Origin: Betaproteobacteria bacterium
GTDB lineage: Bacteria; Pseudomonadota; Gammaproteobacteria; Burkholderiales; Usitatibacteraceae
DNA: 64,000 bases
Direction: 5' to 3'
NCBI GenBank assembly: GCA_016791265.1
Contig: JAEUMY010000004.1
Span: 240,215-304,214 of the forward strand
Part shown: piece by piece, positions 16,042 through 25,015 of the stretch
Layout of the letters: each line of letters opens with the position of its first letter
Numbering within the stretch: position 1 is the first letter of the stretch
The notes under the pieces: generated by a model
What the model was told of the DNA's origin: nothing
What the model saw: only the letters and a program-made list of their open reading frames with translations
Database searches by the model: none
Program-made: the position numbers and the translations under genes

Positions 16042-19000
16042 ATGCTCATCGCCAAAGTCGCCGTGCCACGCCGACTCCATGGTGTGGCACGGGAGCGGCT
16101 AAGTCTTCAACTCCACACCACCCGCGCACGGGTGGTGTGGATGGGTGCGCCGCCCGGCGCGGGCAAGACCACGCTCGCGGCCATGCATATCGGCAGCTTG
16201 GGTGCGACGCGCCGAACCGCCTGGCTTCAGGTGGACGGCGAGGACGCCGATCCGACAGCACTGTTCCAGAATCTGCGCCTGGCCGCCTTGGCGGCGTGCG
16301 GCCGCCGCAAGGTGGCGCTGCCTGTGGCGGACCCCGCGCAACACATCGATGATCGAACATTCGCGCGCCGCTTCGCGCGCCAACTATTCATCGCACTGGG
16401 GGACGGCGGGTCATTGGTACTCGACAATCTGCAGGAAATTTCGGGCGTCGGCGCGGAGAACCTGATTGCGGCATTGGCCGAGGAAGTGCCGGAAGGATCC
16501 AGGTTGTTGCTGCTGAGCCATCTTCCGCCACCAGCAGTGCTGGCGCCGTTCGCCGCCAGACGGCATGTACTCGTGCTGGATGCGGAGGATCTGCGATTGG
16601 ACAGCGGCGAGACGCGCTCGCTGCATGCAAGCCTGGGGGCACGCGGTGGTTGGACGCCAGAGCAATTGCACGCCCTGTCGCAAGGCTGGGCCGCGGGCGT
16701 GGTCCTGCTGGCCAACGCGCCGGCCCCCCGCGCAAGCACCGATGAGAGAGTGGTCGATGCCAGCGTGCGCGGCGCCGCCATGCTGTTCGACTATTTCGCC
16801 GGCGTCGTGGTGGGCGCGCTCTCACCGCGCTGCGTGGAAATCCTCCGAGTCGCGGCATTGCTGCAGGCGCCGCGGCCGGACGCGATCAACGCGGTCACTG
16901 GCGGCACTGACGCCGAACGCTGGCTTGAGCATGTGCGGGCACGCGGCTTGTTCCTGGATCGCCGAGACGCGCCGGGCGAGCACGCCACCTGGTCCATGCA
17001 TCGCTTGCTCAAGGTCTTTCTGCGTGAAGAGGCGGAGCGTGATCTGCCCGCGGCCGCTTGGCTGAACCTCAAACAAGCCGTCGCCCGTCAGGAAGCGGCC
17101 GACGGCCAGATCGAGAATGCCATCAGTCTCTGGTGCGACGTTGGCCTGCACGCCGAGGCCGAGAAAGCGCTGCTGCATGCGGCGCCTGCGCTGGCGCGCG
17201 GCGGGCGCCTCAAGCTCATCATTGACCTTTCCGATCTTCTGGGTGCGGAGCGCGTGGGCCGTTCCGCATGGCTCAGCTACTGGCGCGGTCTCGCGCTGGT
17301 TCACGGCGACGAGCGCCTCGCGTTGACCGCACTGGAGTGCGCTCATCGGCTGCACGAAGCCGCGGGCGACCCGCTGGGGCAGCTTCTGGCATCAGCCGCA
17401 ATCTGCGAATTCACGGTGCAGCACTTCAGCCAATTCCACGGCTTCGAAGCATGGCGTGACCGCATGGAATCCCTCTATCACCCGGCCCTGCCTTTCGCCG
17501 ATGCCGAGCAAGAGCTGCGCGCGCTGACGGGGCTCCTCGCCGCCGGCCTCATGCTGGAACCCGATTCGCGACGCCTCGAGTCTGTTGTCGCGCGCTGCGA
17601 ACAATTGCTACGCATCGAGGGGATCGACCCCAACCAGCGCGTGGCGGCAGCGACCCTGATGATCACGGCATTCGATCAGTTTCCCGGCCAGGAGGCACGC
17701 GCCCGCGCATTCATTCAGCTGGTCACAGCCGCCGCGCAATCGCCCGGCGTGTCCGAGCTGCGGCGCGCATCGTGGCTGTGCTGGCTGTCTGCGTTTCACC
17801 TTCAAGCGTACAAGTTCCATTTGCGCGGACCTGACGCCCTCAAGGCTTGCCGGCGAAGTCTGGAGGAGCTCAAGATCATCGCCGAGGTCAACGGATTCAC
17901 CGAAGCTCGCTTCATTCACGAATGGCTGTCCGCCGATCTCGACATGTTCGCGGGCGACCTCGCCAGTGCGGAGCAGCGTCTGCGTTTGGCTGAGATGCAT
18001 CTGCGACCCGGTCGGCCAGTACTGGCTGTCCACTATCACATGACCCGCGCCATGCTGACGATGCGTCTCGGAAAGATTCGCCAGGCACGCGATCTGGCGC
18101 TGCAGGGTGTGGCCATCGCCATGCACGCTGGCGTTCCCGAAACCGTGGTCTCCGAAGTCCGCTATACCGTCGCACAGCTTCGTCTGCCCATGGGCGAATA
18201 TTCGGAAAGCATGGCTGAAGTAAGGCAAGTGATCGCAGTCGCTCGCCCCGCCTACGTCAAGGTGTACGAAGCCGGGCTCCAGGGGATCGCCGCGCTGGAG
18301 AAACTCTCACTTGGAAAGGACCCGTCCGCCGAACTGACAGCCTACTTCGGCTGGATGCGGGAGAACGATCGGCCCCATGTCCTGCAACTGGTGCCAGGCG
18401 AGGTTGCGAAACTCTGTGTCGCCGCGCTGAGGCGAGGCATCGAAGTCGCGCAAGTGTGCGCGGTGGCTCGCGCCCGCAGCCTTTCCGCGCCCGCCGACGC
18501 GCCGGCGAACTGGCCGTGGCGCGTCGCATTGCGCACATTGGGAGGCTTCGAGCTTCATCTCGATGGTGAACCCTGGCGGCCTGCCGGCAAGCCACAGCGC
18601 AAGCCACTTGATCTCATCAAGGCATTGGCCGCCCGAGACAGAGAGGCCTTCGTCGGCGTGAATGCCCAGCAGCTCGCCGAGGAGCTTTGGCCCGACCTGG
18701 AACTCGAGGACATCCGCGCCAATCTTCACACTACTCTGCACCGGGCGCGCAAACTTCTGGGTAGCGATGCGGCGCTCCTCCACGCGGATGGCCAGCTCTC
18801 CTTTGACCGCGGTCTGGTTTGGTGCGACACCGCCGCGCTGCGCGCCTGCACGGATCGGATGCTCGCATCTCCCGCCAGCGGCGATGATGACGAGTCTGCG
18901 CCGCATACCGGCGCGCACATGGATCCGTCGACGATTCGGCAGCTGGCTTCGGAAATCAACGCGCTGGCGCGCGGCCCGTTCCTGCCTGGCGAGGAGCCAG

Positions 19001-19308
19001 CGTGGGCAGCGTTCGCACGCGAGCGCTGCAACGCCATGCTGGTGACCGCCGTGAAGCGCTGTGCGGCCAGCCTGTCGAGAATTGGCGCGCAAGATGAAGC
19101 GCTCGCCCTGTATGAACGCGGCCTGGCCGACAATCCGCTGATCGAAGCCTTCTATCGCGCCCAGATGCGCATACACCTTGCGCGCGGGGAGCCGTCGGCA
19201 GCGCTTGTCACCTATCGCCGCTGCCGCGAAGCGTTGTCGGTGGTGCTGGGCGTCGCGCCGTCCGCCGAAACCGAGCGCCTGTACCGTCAGGCGCTCCGGC
19301 CCTCATGA
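16042..19308 (+). CDS. giant STAND ATPase / SARP-type transcriptional regulator (copy 1)
   Basis: Cytosolic regulator of 1,088 residues. Walker A GAPPGAGKTT (35-44), a Walker B-like LVLDNL near 130, and the MalT/AfsR style NTPase and helical-repeat region (about 350-800). A winged-helix DNA-binding domain starts near residue 824 (LGGFELHLDGEPW, LAEELWPD), then a bacterial transcriptional activator domain (BTAD) to the end. It lacks the C-terminal LuxR helix-turn-helix of MalT. A paralogue of the same design is at 40595-43804. It lies 73 bases after the Ig-like gene with no terminator, so it is probably co-transcribed with surface-protein genes. Ligand unknown. Confidence 0.9.
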   Translation: MLIAKVAVPRRLHGVARERLSLQLHTTRARVVWMGAPPGAGKTTLAAMHIGSLGATRRTAWLQVDGEDADPTALFQNLRLAALAACGRRKVALPVADPAQHIDDRTFARRFARQLFIALGDGGSLVLDNLQEISGVGAENLIAALAEEVPEGSRLLLLSHLPPPAVLAPFAARRHVLVLDAEDLRLDSGETRSLHASLGARGGWTPEQLHALSQGWAAGVVLLANAPAPRASTDERVVDASVRGAAMLFDYFAGVVVGALSPRCVEILRVAALLQAPRPDAINAVTGGTDAERWLEHVRARGLFLDRRDAPGEHATWSMHRLLKVFLREEAERDLPAAAWLNLKQAVARQEAADGQIENAISLWCDVGLHAEAEKALLHAAPALARGGRLKLIIDLSDLLGAERVGRSAWLSYWRGLALVHGDERLALTALECAHRLHEAAGDPLGQLLASAAICEFTVQHFSQFHGFEAWRDRMESLYHPALPFADAEQELRALTGLLAAGLMLEPDSRRLESVVARCEQLLRIEGIDPNQRVAAATLMITAFDQFPGQEARARAFIQLVTAAAQSPGVSELRRASWLCWLSAFHLQAYKFHLRGPDALKACRRSLEELKIIAEVNGFTEARFIHEWLSADLDMFAGDLASAEQRLRLAEMHLRPGRPVLAVHYHMTRAMLTMRLGKIRQARDLALQGVAIAMHAGVPETVVSEVRYTVAQLRLPMGEYSESMAEVRQVIAVARPAYVKVYEAGLQGIAALEKLSLGKDPSAELTAYFGWMRENDRPHVLQLVPGEVAKLCVAALRRGIEVAQVCAVARARSLSAPADAPANWPWRVALRTLGGFELHLDGEPWRPAGKPQRKPLDLIKALAARDREAFVGVNAQQLAEELWPDLELEDIRANLHTTLHRARKLLGSDAALLHADGQLSFDRGLVWCDTAALRACTDRMLASPASGDDDESAPHTGAHMDPSTIRQLASEINALARGPFLPGEEPAWAAFARERCNAMLVTAVKRCAASLSRIGAQDEALALYERGLADNPLIEAFYRAQMRIHLARGEPSAALVTYRRCREALSVVLGVAPSAETERLYRQALRPS

Positions 19309-20232
19309 AGGTGTCGATGTAGTCGCCTGCCTGGCCAGGGTGTCCGAATAAAACGCGCCGCGCACCAGCCGCTCACCCGCTGGCGTCAGTGTGTCAGCGG
19401 CTCGACCCGCCATCCGATCATGGATTTCAAGTGGCACCAAGCGAAACTCCAGGCCCACCGATGTCGCCTCCTCGAGGTTCTCCGCAGTGCCGTACAGCTG
19501 GCGCACGTCGAACACGCGCGCGAATCCTGGTTGCGTATGCGAGGGGCGGCAGTCCATGTGGACCTGCGCCAGCCGAACCTCGCTGCTGGTGAGATAGTTG
19601 GCAAAGAGGGCGCGAGGATCGTGAGCGACCGCCAACTCCGGGTGGCTCGCCAGGAAGTCCTGCAGGAGTTCGACACTGAAAGCCAGCGACCCCAAGTGCA
19701 GCGCGGCGGTGCCCTGCGAGTCTGTCAACGGCAGCCAGACATTGAGCTGCCCGGCCGGATGCCCCCACAGGAGATCGGCGTGAATGGCACGCAGCTTTCC
19801 ACGTTCGGCCTCAGGTCGCGCACTGGCGGACGGGCCAGGCAGCATGCAGCGTAGACGCGGGAGCGCCTGAAACACATGCTCGCCCGGAACAGCTCGCACT
19901 GCCAACTCCGCGACAAGCGCATGGTATTGCCGCTGAAAATCCCACTGCCGCGTCAGCGCACGCAGCACCGCGTTCAGATAGGACTCGCTGCTTCCGGCGT
20001 GTGACCGGTCGCCGGCCTCGACAAATGAGTGCAGCCGCGACAGGTCTCCCCCCCAATCGGACCTGACGGCGCCGGCATTCAACAGCGCATCGCGAATCAG
20101 CCGCGTCAACGGTTCGACATGGCTGACCATGTCCACGATCGGCGGCCAGGGTACGCGCGCGGCCAGACGGGTGTCGATCGGCACTCCTTGGCGCGACGAA
20201 ACCTGCTGGCCGCTTGGCGTGGGCACTGGCAT
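19303..20232 (-). CDS. probable 2-oxoglutarate/Fe(II) dioxygenase-like protein
   Basis: A 309-residue cytosolic protein. HADLLWGHPAGQLNVWLPLT (residues 151-170) has the H-x-D iron pair and the strand typical of phytanoyl-CoA/StrG-like dioxygenases, and His232 with Arg239 could complete the site. Substrate unknown. Its end overlaps the end of the convergent regulator gene by six bases. It carries no ECF-type promoter and no signal peptide, unlike its neighbours. The assignment is by motif only; a non-catalytic member cannot be excluded. Confidence 0.6.
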   Translation of the reverse strand: MPVPTPSGQQVSSRQGVPIDTRLAARVPWPPIVDMVSHVEPLTRLIRDALLNAGAVRSDWGGDLSRLHSFVEAGDRSHAGSSESYLNAVLRALTRQWDFQRQYHALVAELAVRAVPGEHVFQALPRLRCMLPGPSASARPEAERGKLRAIHADLLWGHPAGQLNVWLPLTDSQGTAALHLGSLAFSVELLQDFLASHPELAVAHDPRALFANYLTSSEVRLAQVHMDCRPSHTQPGFARVFDVRQLYGTAENLEEATSVGLEFRLVPLEIHDRMAGRAADTLTPAGERLVRGAFYSDTLARQATTSTPS

Positions 20233-20289
20233 GGCGCGGGTTATCCTCTCAAAGGCCTCGCCTCGCGCCGATCTGAAGCGCGGGGTCGC

Positions 20290-21054
20290 TCACTTCGGTG
20301 GCTCGACATTGGCCGAGCAGCCCATGAAGCGCCAGCCCTCCTTGTAGTACGACGATCCCCACTTCCACTGCGCGGTCTGCGCCGGACAGGGCAGCACGGG
20401 CTGGGGTGCGGAGGTGCAATTCAGGATGCCGCCTTGCATGCCGCCGGTCCACCCCTCGGGACAGGTGACGGGTTTGGGCGTGCACACCAGCTTGCCAGTC
20501 GCCGAGTCCACCGAACCGTCGAAATGCGCCGGGCAGGGCACGGGCAGCTTGCGGCACTTGATCTCGCCCTTCTCGAAAATGTCGAAGACCTTTTCATAGC
20601 CGCCAGGACAGACGAGGGTTGTCGCGATGATAGTTGGATTGATTTGCAGCGACGCTGGCTTGGCGTTGACCACCAGCGCGGTCGTGGCCTTGCCCTGGCA
20701 GGACGTTGCGGTGCCGCTCGGTGTGCCGATATGCGCTTCGACCGTGTAGTTGCCCGCCTTGTCGACCTTGAACGAACGGGTCGCGGTGGCGAGATTGGTG
20801 TCGGACTGCATCTTGATGCTGGGATTGCTGGCAACAACAGCGCCAGCGGCATCCTTGACCGAGAAACCCGCGTTGCAAAGAACATTCACACTGCCGTCCC
20901 CGACAGTGATGGTGACATTGACGTTATCGCCCGCCTGGACCGACTGGGGCGCGACCGAAACCGACTTGACATTGCCGCCGGCGGCGGTTGCAAGCGATGG
21001 AATGCAAATAGCGGCGATGGCAATCGCGAGACGCCGCGCGTTGGGACTGAACAT
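20290..21054 (-). CDS. secreted Ig-like protein with C-terminal WKWGS domain
   Basis: A 254-residue exported protein; the ATG at 21054 follows GGAGGAAG, leader ending ATA. N-terminal Ig-like module (VKSVSVAPQSVQAGDNVNV with central Cys) to about residue 125. A Cys-rich region then follows (CPGGYEK, KGEIKC, CPEGW). The C-terminus is QWKWGSSYYKEGWRFMGC and then ANVEPPK. The protein at 21801-22631 shares all three parts, so the two are paralogues. The cysteine spacing suggests several disulfides. Role unknown. Confidence 0.85.
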   Translation of the reverse strand: MFSPNARRLAIAIAAICIPSLATAAGGNVKSVSVAPQSVQAGDNVNVTITVGDGSVNVLCNAGFSVKDAAGAVVASNPSIKMQSDTNLATATRSFKVDKAGNYTVEAHIGTPSGTATSCQGKATTALVVNAKPASLQINPTIIATTLVCPGGYEKVFDIFEKGEIKCRKLPVPCPAHFDGSVDSATGKLVCTPKPVTCPEGWTGGMQGGILNCTSAPQPVLPCPAQTAQWKWGSSYYKEGWRFMGCSANVEPPK

Positions 21055-21098
21055 GACTTCCTCCTTGAATTCGATGATTTGCACCACTCACACCGATA

Positions 21099-21125
21099 TG
21101 TCGCGGACAGTGCGCACGAGGTTCA
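21099..21125 (-). promoter_or_regulatory. ECF-type promoter, 17-base spacer
   Basis: Minus strand TGAACC, 17 bases, CGAC, 45 bases before the start at 21054. The only strong site with 17 instead of 16. Confidence 0.6.
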
Positions 21126-21154
21126 CTGGACTGACGCTTCCGTTTGTCCCCGGT

Positions 21155-21166
21155 GCGAATATTCGC
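21155..21166. repeat. GCGAATATTCGC palindrome, perfect copy
   Basis: In the spacer between the gene at 21181-21459 and the promoter of the gene at 20290-21054. Confidence 0.9.
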
Positions 21167-21180
21167 AATGCCTCGGCGGT

Positions 21181-21459
21181 CTACTTTCGCTCCTGAACAT
21201 GCCCCGTCACGGCATCGATGCGGTCGAGACGAATGACAATGGTGCCAAGCGCCTGGCTCTTGGCGGTGACGTACTTGTCGCCGACACTCACAACAAGCCC
21301 GGCCAGCTGCGAGCCGTTGACATGGAAGGTGAGGCCCTTCTGCTGGGCCCGGCTCTCCTCGAGGAGCGCACGGAGCGCATCCACGTCCGGCGCCGCGGCG
21401 GAGGACGCGGTGACACCGAGGGTTAACAAACCGATACCGAGCAATTTGGCGATGCGCAT
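21181..21459 (-). CDS. small secreted protein
   Basis: A 92-residue protein starting at the ATG at 21459 (GAGGT upstream), with a signal peptide ending SAAA. The mature part (VDALRALLEESRAQQKGLTFHVNGSQLAGLVVSVGDKYVT) looks like a short helix followed by a small beta-barrel with an Sm/SH3-like alternation. No cysteine. Not recognised. The promoter candidate is about 145 bases upstream. Confidence 0.75.
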   Translation of the reverse strand: MRIAKLLGIGLLTLGVTASSAAAPDVDALRALLEESRAQQKGLTFHVNGSQLAGLVVSVGDKYVTAKSQALGTIVIRLDRIDAVTGHVQERK

Positions 21460-21504
21460 GACGTACCTCACAGTTGAAAGTTGGCAATTGAATTCCGGCG
21501 CCTT

Positions 21505-21516
21505 GCGAATATTCGC
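21505..21516. repeat. GCGAATATTCGC palindrome, perfect copy
   Basis: In the untranslated leader of the small gene ending at 21459. The 341-base spacer 21460-21800 otherwise holds a promoter candidate and a hairpin. Confidence 0.9.
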
Positions 21517-21599
21517 CAGTCTGCGAGGCGGATTGGCGGGCTTCCGCAATCCAGCAGTGCAGACCTCGCCCATTTGCCGGCGGCCCGACCTTTCGATCA

Positions 21600-21625
21600 G
21601 TCTCCGGAACGATTCACCCGGTTCA
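21600..21625 (-). promoter_or_regulatory. ECF-type promoter, one mismatch
   Basis: Minus strand TGAACC, 16 bases, AGAC. Upstream of the gene at 21181-21459. Confidence 0.5.
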
Positions 21626-21658
21626 ATCCGGGCGCGGAATCGCCGGGCCCCGTCCGGA

Positions 21659-21692
21659 GTGCGCAGGCCGGCAAAGTCGGCGGCCTGCGCAC
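21659..21692 (-). terminator. hairpin after the WKWGS gene at 21801
   Basis: Perfect 11-bp stem (21659-21669 with 21682-21692), 12-base loop, no T-run. Separates the upstream unit from the promoter at 21600. Confidence 0.55.
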
Positions 21693-21800
21693 TTCTTCAG
21701 CGGATGGACTCGGGTCGCTTCAGCCATCGCGAGTATTGTTGGGGTCTCGCTTGTTGCGATCTCCCAAACGCTGGGACGACCGCCGGCGTCCATGCCGACA

Positions 21801-22631
21801 TTACTTTGCCGGCTCCACATTGGCGGTGCAGCCCATGACCTGCCAGCCTTGTTTGAAATACATCGATCCCCACTTCCACTGCGGGGTTGCGGTCGGACAA
21901 GGCAGCGTGGGTTGTGGATCCGGGGCGCAATAGACAAGGTTCTCTTCCTTGGAGTCCTTGCCACCCTGATAGCCTGGAGGGCACTCTGGATTTCCTGGCT
22001 TGCGCACGCACACCATCGTGCCCGGCGAGAACAGCGACGGCAGCGCACTAGCGCCTCCGTCACCCACGACATACCAGAGTTTGTAGTCCTCCGGGCACTG
22101 CCCCTGCACCTTCACGCACTTGATTTCGCCCTTTTCTGAATTCCCGCCCTTCTTTTCATAGCCTGTCGGGCAGATCAGCACGGCGTTCACGACTGGCGCG
22201 GTGAGTGTCACCGGGGGCGGCGGAAGATTCACCTTCAGACGCATCTCCTTGTTGCCCAGACATGGGCCCGCGCCGCCATCGCTCATGCCGGGGCCCACTT
22301 GCACCACGAAGTCACCGGGCACATCGATCTTGATACCCAGCGTGCCGGTGCCCGTGTCACCCGCACCGCCGACCTTGACCAGCGTGTTTTCAAAGACGCC
22401 TTTGCCGCCAGCGCCGATCACCTTGATGGCGACATTGCACTGGGTCGGCTTCGCCACACCCTTGACCATGACCGTCGCGGTGACGACATCACCCTGCTTC
22501 GCCTCCTGCGGCGAGACGCTGAAGTTCGTGATGGTCGCGGCGCTGTTGGCCAAGCTGGGTGGGGAGTGCAGAATCGCCAGCGTCGCCAGCGCCGATGCGG
22601 CACGGGCGATCTGTATGAATGTGAATGACAT
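21801..22631 (-). CDS. secreted Ig-like protein with C-terminal WKWGS domain (paralogue)
   Basis: A 276-residue exported protein. After the signal peptide comes the Ig-like module (ITNFSVSPQEAKQGDVVTA, Cys in TQCNVAIKV), then CPTGYEKKGGNSEKGEIKC, additional Cys pairs, and the closing block QWKWGSMYFKQGWQVMGC plus ANVEPAK. These parts match the protein at 20290-21054 in order. The middle is longer by a Gly-rich strand pair. It is transcribed behind the gene at 22716-23144, with 84 bases between. Confidence 0.85.
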   Translation of the reverse strand: MSFTFIQIARAASALATLAILHSPPSLANSAATITNFSVSPQEAKQGDVVTATVMVKGVAKPTQCNVAIKVIGAGGKGVFENTLVKVGGAGDTGTGTLGIKIDVPGDFVVQVGPGMSDGGAGPCLGNKEMRLKVNLPPPPVTLTAPVVNAVLICPTGYEKKGGNSEKGEIKCVKVQGQCPEDYKLWYVVGDGGASALPSLFSPGTMVCVRKPGNPECPPGYQGGKDSKEENLVYCAPDPQPTLPCPTATPQWKWGSMYFKQGWQVMGCTANVEPAK

Positions 22632-22715
22632 GGGTGGCCTCCAAGGGTTGTTCGCCCGCGTCGCGCAGACCCGGCAAGTCTTCGCGAGCGCGGAACGATG
22701 GGCGGATGATGTTGG

Positions 22716-23144
22716 TTACTTCTTCTTTTGCGGAGTCGCGGAGCTGGCCTGCGACACGAACACCACTTCCGCGCGGCCCTCGCAGGCGGGGCGTGTCGCG
22801 GACGGCACGCCGATGGCGAAATAACCCAACATGCCTTGGGCTGCCGCGTGCTTGGTCAGGGTTCCCAGCGAAATGTCGTCATGCTTCCAGGACACCGGAA
22901 AGGGCGAGCCCGCATGCACGCTGAACTGCTGGGAGCGGCCGTCTGCGCGTCGGATCTCGAAATTGCAATAGCTGCCCGTGATTCCCTTGACCTCCACCGC
23001 CAGAGAGGTCGCGGACTCGCTGGTCGCGCCGAGCAGCGACATGGATTGCAAGGTGCCGGGAGACTGCGCAGCGGCGGGAAGCGCCGTGAAAGCGCCGATC
23101 ACTGTGGTGAGGAGCAATGCGTGTTGAAGAAAGTGCGCTTTCAT
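22716..23144 (-). CDS. small secreted Ig-like protein
   Basis: A 142-residue exported protein; ATG at 23144 after AGGAGTT, leader ending AAA-Q. The single domain follows the local Ig-like pattern: GTLQSMSLLGATSES, then Cys in GSYCNFEIRRADG, then a second Cys in RPACEGRAEVVFV. The tail is Lys-rich. First gene of a two-gene minus unit with a well-placed ECF-type promoter; divergent from the gene at 23339. Confidence 0.82.
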   Translation of the reverse strand: MKAHFLQHALLLTTVIGAFTALPAAAQSPGTLQSMSLLGATSESATSLAVEVKGITGSYCNFEIRRADGRSQQFSVHAGSPFPVSWKHDDISLGTLTKHAAAQGMLGYFAIGVPSATRPACEGRAEVVFVSQASSATPQKKK

Positions 23145-23217
23145 TTTGAACTCCTGTCGAGGATTGAGGCGTGCTTGGCGTTGCCGCGTACGCGTGAAAG
23201 TCAAGGTTGCGCTCTGG

Positions 23218-23243
23218 GTCGCTGCGGGTGGTCAGGAGGTTCA
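23218..23243 (-). promoter_or_regulatory. ECF-type promoter, exact motif
   Basis: Minus strand TGAACC (23243-23238), 16 bases, CGAC (23221-23218), 74 bases before the start at 23144. Confidence 0.72.
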
Positions 23244-23269
23244 AGCACAACAGCGATCACCTCATGCAA

Positions 23270-23295
23270 TGAACGCGCTTGCATCTTTGAACGAC
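23270..23295 (+). promoter_or_regulatory. ECF-type promoter, one mismatch
   Basis: TGAACG, 16 bases, CGAC, 43 bases before the ATG at 23339. Forms a divergent pair with the site at 23218. Confidence 0.65.
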
Positions 23296-23338
23296 ACAGG
23301 CGGGCGGCAACTTCATCATTCCCCAGGAGGCTGTTTCC

Positions 23339-24148
23339 ATGTCGTCGACCTCAGCAACACGATCCTCGCTGCAACTTTGCACGTGGACGCTTTTCGCCAG
23401 TCTGTTTTGCACGCCCTTCGCCATTGCCAGTTCAGGTCCACCCGCCACGGCGCCAGTCAAACCTGGCGCGATACAGGTAAAGCCTCCAATCGGTTCCAGC
23501 CAGACACCATCGCCATCACCGCCGCCTGCGCCGGGCAAGCTGAAGTCCGTCACGGTCAATCCAGCGGCGTTGTCAGCGGGCAACACTGCCGACATCGTGC
23601 TGAAGGCGGAGGGCAATGTCAGCGGCTGCGGCGCGCAGCTGGAGGTCGTCCGCTGCAATTCGAGCGTCCTGGCGCCCTTCGCTGTGAGCTTCGGCGGCCT
23701 GCTCGAGAAGCTGCACCCGTTTCACTTCAAGGGCTACGGCTACTACAAGATCAAGGCCACTGCGACGGGAAGCTGCACTGGCAGCGCGAGCCTCGACTTG
23801 GACGTGACGATGAATCCCGGCGGCGCGCCGGAACCGAGACCGCCTGGATGCACCGGCAATGCCCTGCCCAACAACCCTTCAGTCACCAAAGCCACATTCG
23901 AGCAATCGCCGGTGATGAAGCTCGCGCAAGCGAAGTTGAAAATCGAAGGTACGGGACTCAACGCCGACTGCCTGGGCAGCATCGAGTGGGGTGATGGAAC
24001 GATGTTCAACAACTACCTTGGCATCAATACCGAGTGGAAGACGATTCATAAGCAGTACGCCAATCCCGGCACCTATACGGCCAAAGTGACGCCGAAAGGC
24101 GGATGCTCCGCCTCGGGTCCGATCTCCGCCGTAATCGTGGTGCAGTAA
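23339..24148 (+). CDS. secreted Ig-like plus PKD-like protein
   Basis: A 269-residue exported protein; AGGAGG lies 9 bases before the ATG, leader ending AIA. A Pro-rich spacer (about 35-65) is followed by an Ig-like module (LKSVTVNPAALSAGNTADI, Cys in SGCGAQLEV), then a PKD-like domain with EWGDG and YANPGTYTAKVTPKGGC. The WGDG element links it to the first domain of the protein at 12025. Six or more cysteines suggest oxidative folding. Strong terminator downstream. Confidence 0.82.
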   Translation: MSSTSATRSSLQLCTWTLFASLFCTPFAIASSGPPATAPVKPGAIQVKPPIGSSQTPSPSPPPAPGKLKSVTVNPAALSAGNTADIVLKAEGNVSGCGAQLEVVRCNSSVLAPFAVSFGGLLEKLHPFHFKGYGYYKIKATATGSCTGSASLDLDVTMNPGGAPEPRPPGCTGNALPNNPSVTKATFEQSPVMKLAQAKLKIEGTGLNADCLGSIEWGDGTMFNNYLGINTEWKTIHKQYANPGTYTAKVTPKGGCSASGPISAVIVVQ

Positions 24149-24166
24149 TCGCGGATCGCCGAGTGG

Positions 24167-24204
24167 AGCGACGGGAGGCGAATGGCTGTCCGCCTCCCGT
24201 CGCT
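24167..24204 (+). terminator. hairpin terminator
   Basis: 14-bp perfect stem (24167-24180 with 24191-24204), 10-base loop, just after the gene ending at 24148. Confidence 0.75.
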
Positions 24205-24226
24205 TGATCGAATCGGCATTGCGCAT

Positions 24227-24252
24227 TGAACTTGGCAGCCTGTGCCTCCGAC
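24227..24252 (+). promoter_or_regulatory. ECF-type promoter, one mismatch
   Basis: TGAACT, 16 bases, CGAC, 108 bases before the ATG at 24361. Confidence 0.6.
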
Positions 24253-24360
24253 GCACTCCGCATGAGCTTGGCAGAAAAGCAGGCCCGCCTTCCTCGCGGA
24301 CGCATTGCGAATTCCCCGACAGACCCCTCACGCCCGACCCGTTCGCGGCGGCTCAATCCC

Positions 24361-24981
24361 ATGCGCATCCAGCGCTACGCGGCCTGCGCAGTGAATCTTC
24401 TGGCGATCTTGGCGATTGGCTCGGCCCAAGCGGCGCTGACGCTGCCCACGCAGGTCAACGCGGCGTTGTCGCTGACGGGAACGGGTTTGGATGCTTCGGA
24501 GGTCGTAACGGGAACGAAAGGCTCGGCCTCCGGTGGTCCGGAAATGATCAGCGGCAAAAAGCCGCTGCCACCTGCGATTTCGGCGGCTCTTGCGCTCACC
24601 GGCCTCGGCACCGACCTGTCCGAGACGACGCCGGGCAAGACCGGGGTCAACCCCGCCGATCCCGAGGCGGTGAGCGGCAAGAAGCCTTTGCCGCCCGTCA
24701 TTACCGCCGCTCTCACGCTCGCGGGGACCGGCAATGACTTGTCCGAGTTGGCGCCCGGCAAGACTGGCGCCAAGCCCGCCCAACCCGAAATGGTCAGCGG
24801 CAAGAAGCCGCTGCCACCCACGATTCTCGCGGCGCTCACGCTCACAGGCACGAGCAGCGATCTTTCCGAGATAGCGCCTGGCAAAACCGGCGCCCCCGCT
24901 TCCGTTCCCGACATCATCAAAGGGGTCAGCTTGCCGAATGCCGTGAACGCGGCCTTGTCGTTGCAAGGCACGGCCAAATGA
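24361..24981 (+). CDS. secreted protein of 41-residue tandem repeats
   Basis: A 206-residue protein starting MRIQRYAACAVNLLAIL, signal peptide ending AQA. The rest is about four copies of a 41-residue unit built on KPLPPAISAALALTGLGTDL, SEx(A/T)PGKTG and a Pro-rich joint ending in SGK. Period and composition differ from the 18-residue repeats at 14171, but both use LP and TG turns, and both are followed by the same type of small protein. A structural or fibrous role is inferred. Longer in-frame starts upstream lack a leader. Confidence 0.8.
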   Translation: MRIQRYAACAVNLLAILAIGSAQAALTLPTQVNAALSLTGTGLDASEVVTGTKGSASGGPEMISGKKPLPPAISAALALTGLGTDLSETTPGKTGVNPADPEAVSGKKPLPPVITAALTLAGTGNDLSELAPGKTGAKPAQPEMVSGKKPLPPTILAALTLTGTSSDLSEIAPGKTGAPASVPDIIKGVSLPNAVNAALSLQGTAK

Positions 24982-25015
24982 AACGCCTTCAATCACCATG
25001 CAAAGAGGACATCGC

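Noticed and set aside
16042..19308. MalT/LuxR-type regulator
   Set aside because: The NTPase and helical parts fit, but the C-terminus is winged helix plus BTAD and lacks the LuxR helix-turn-helix.
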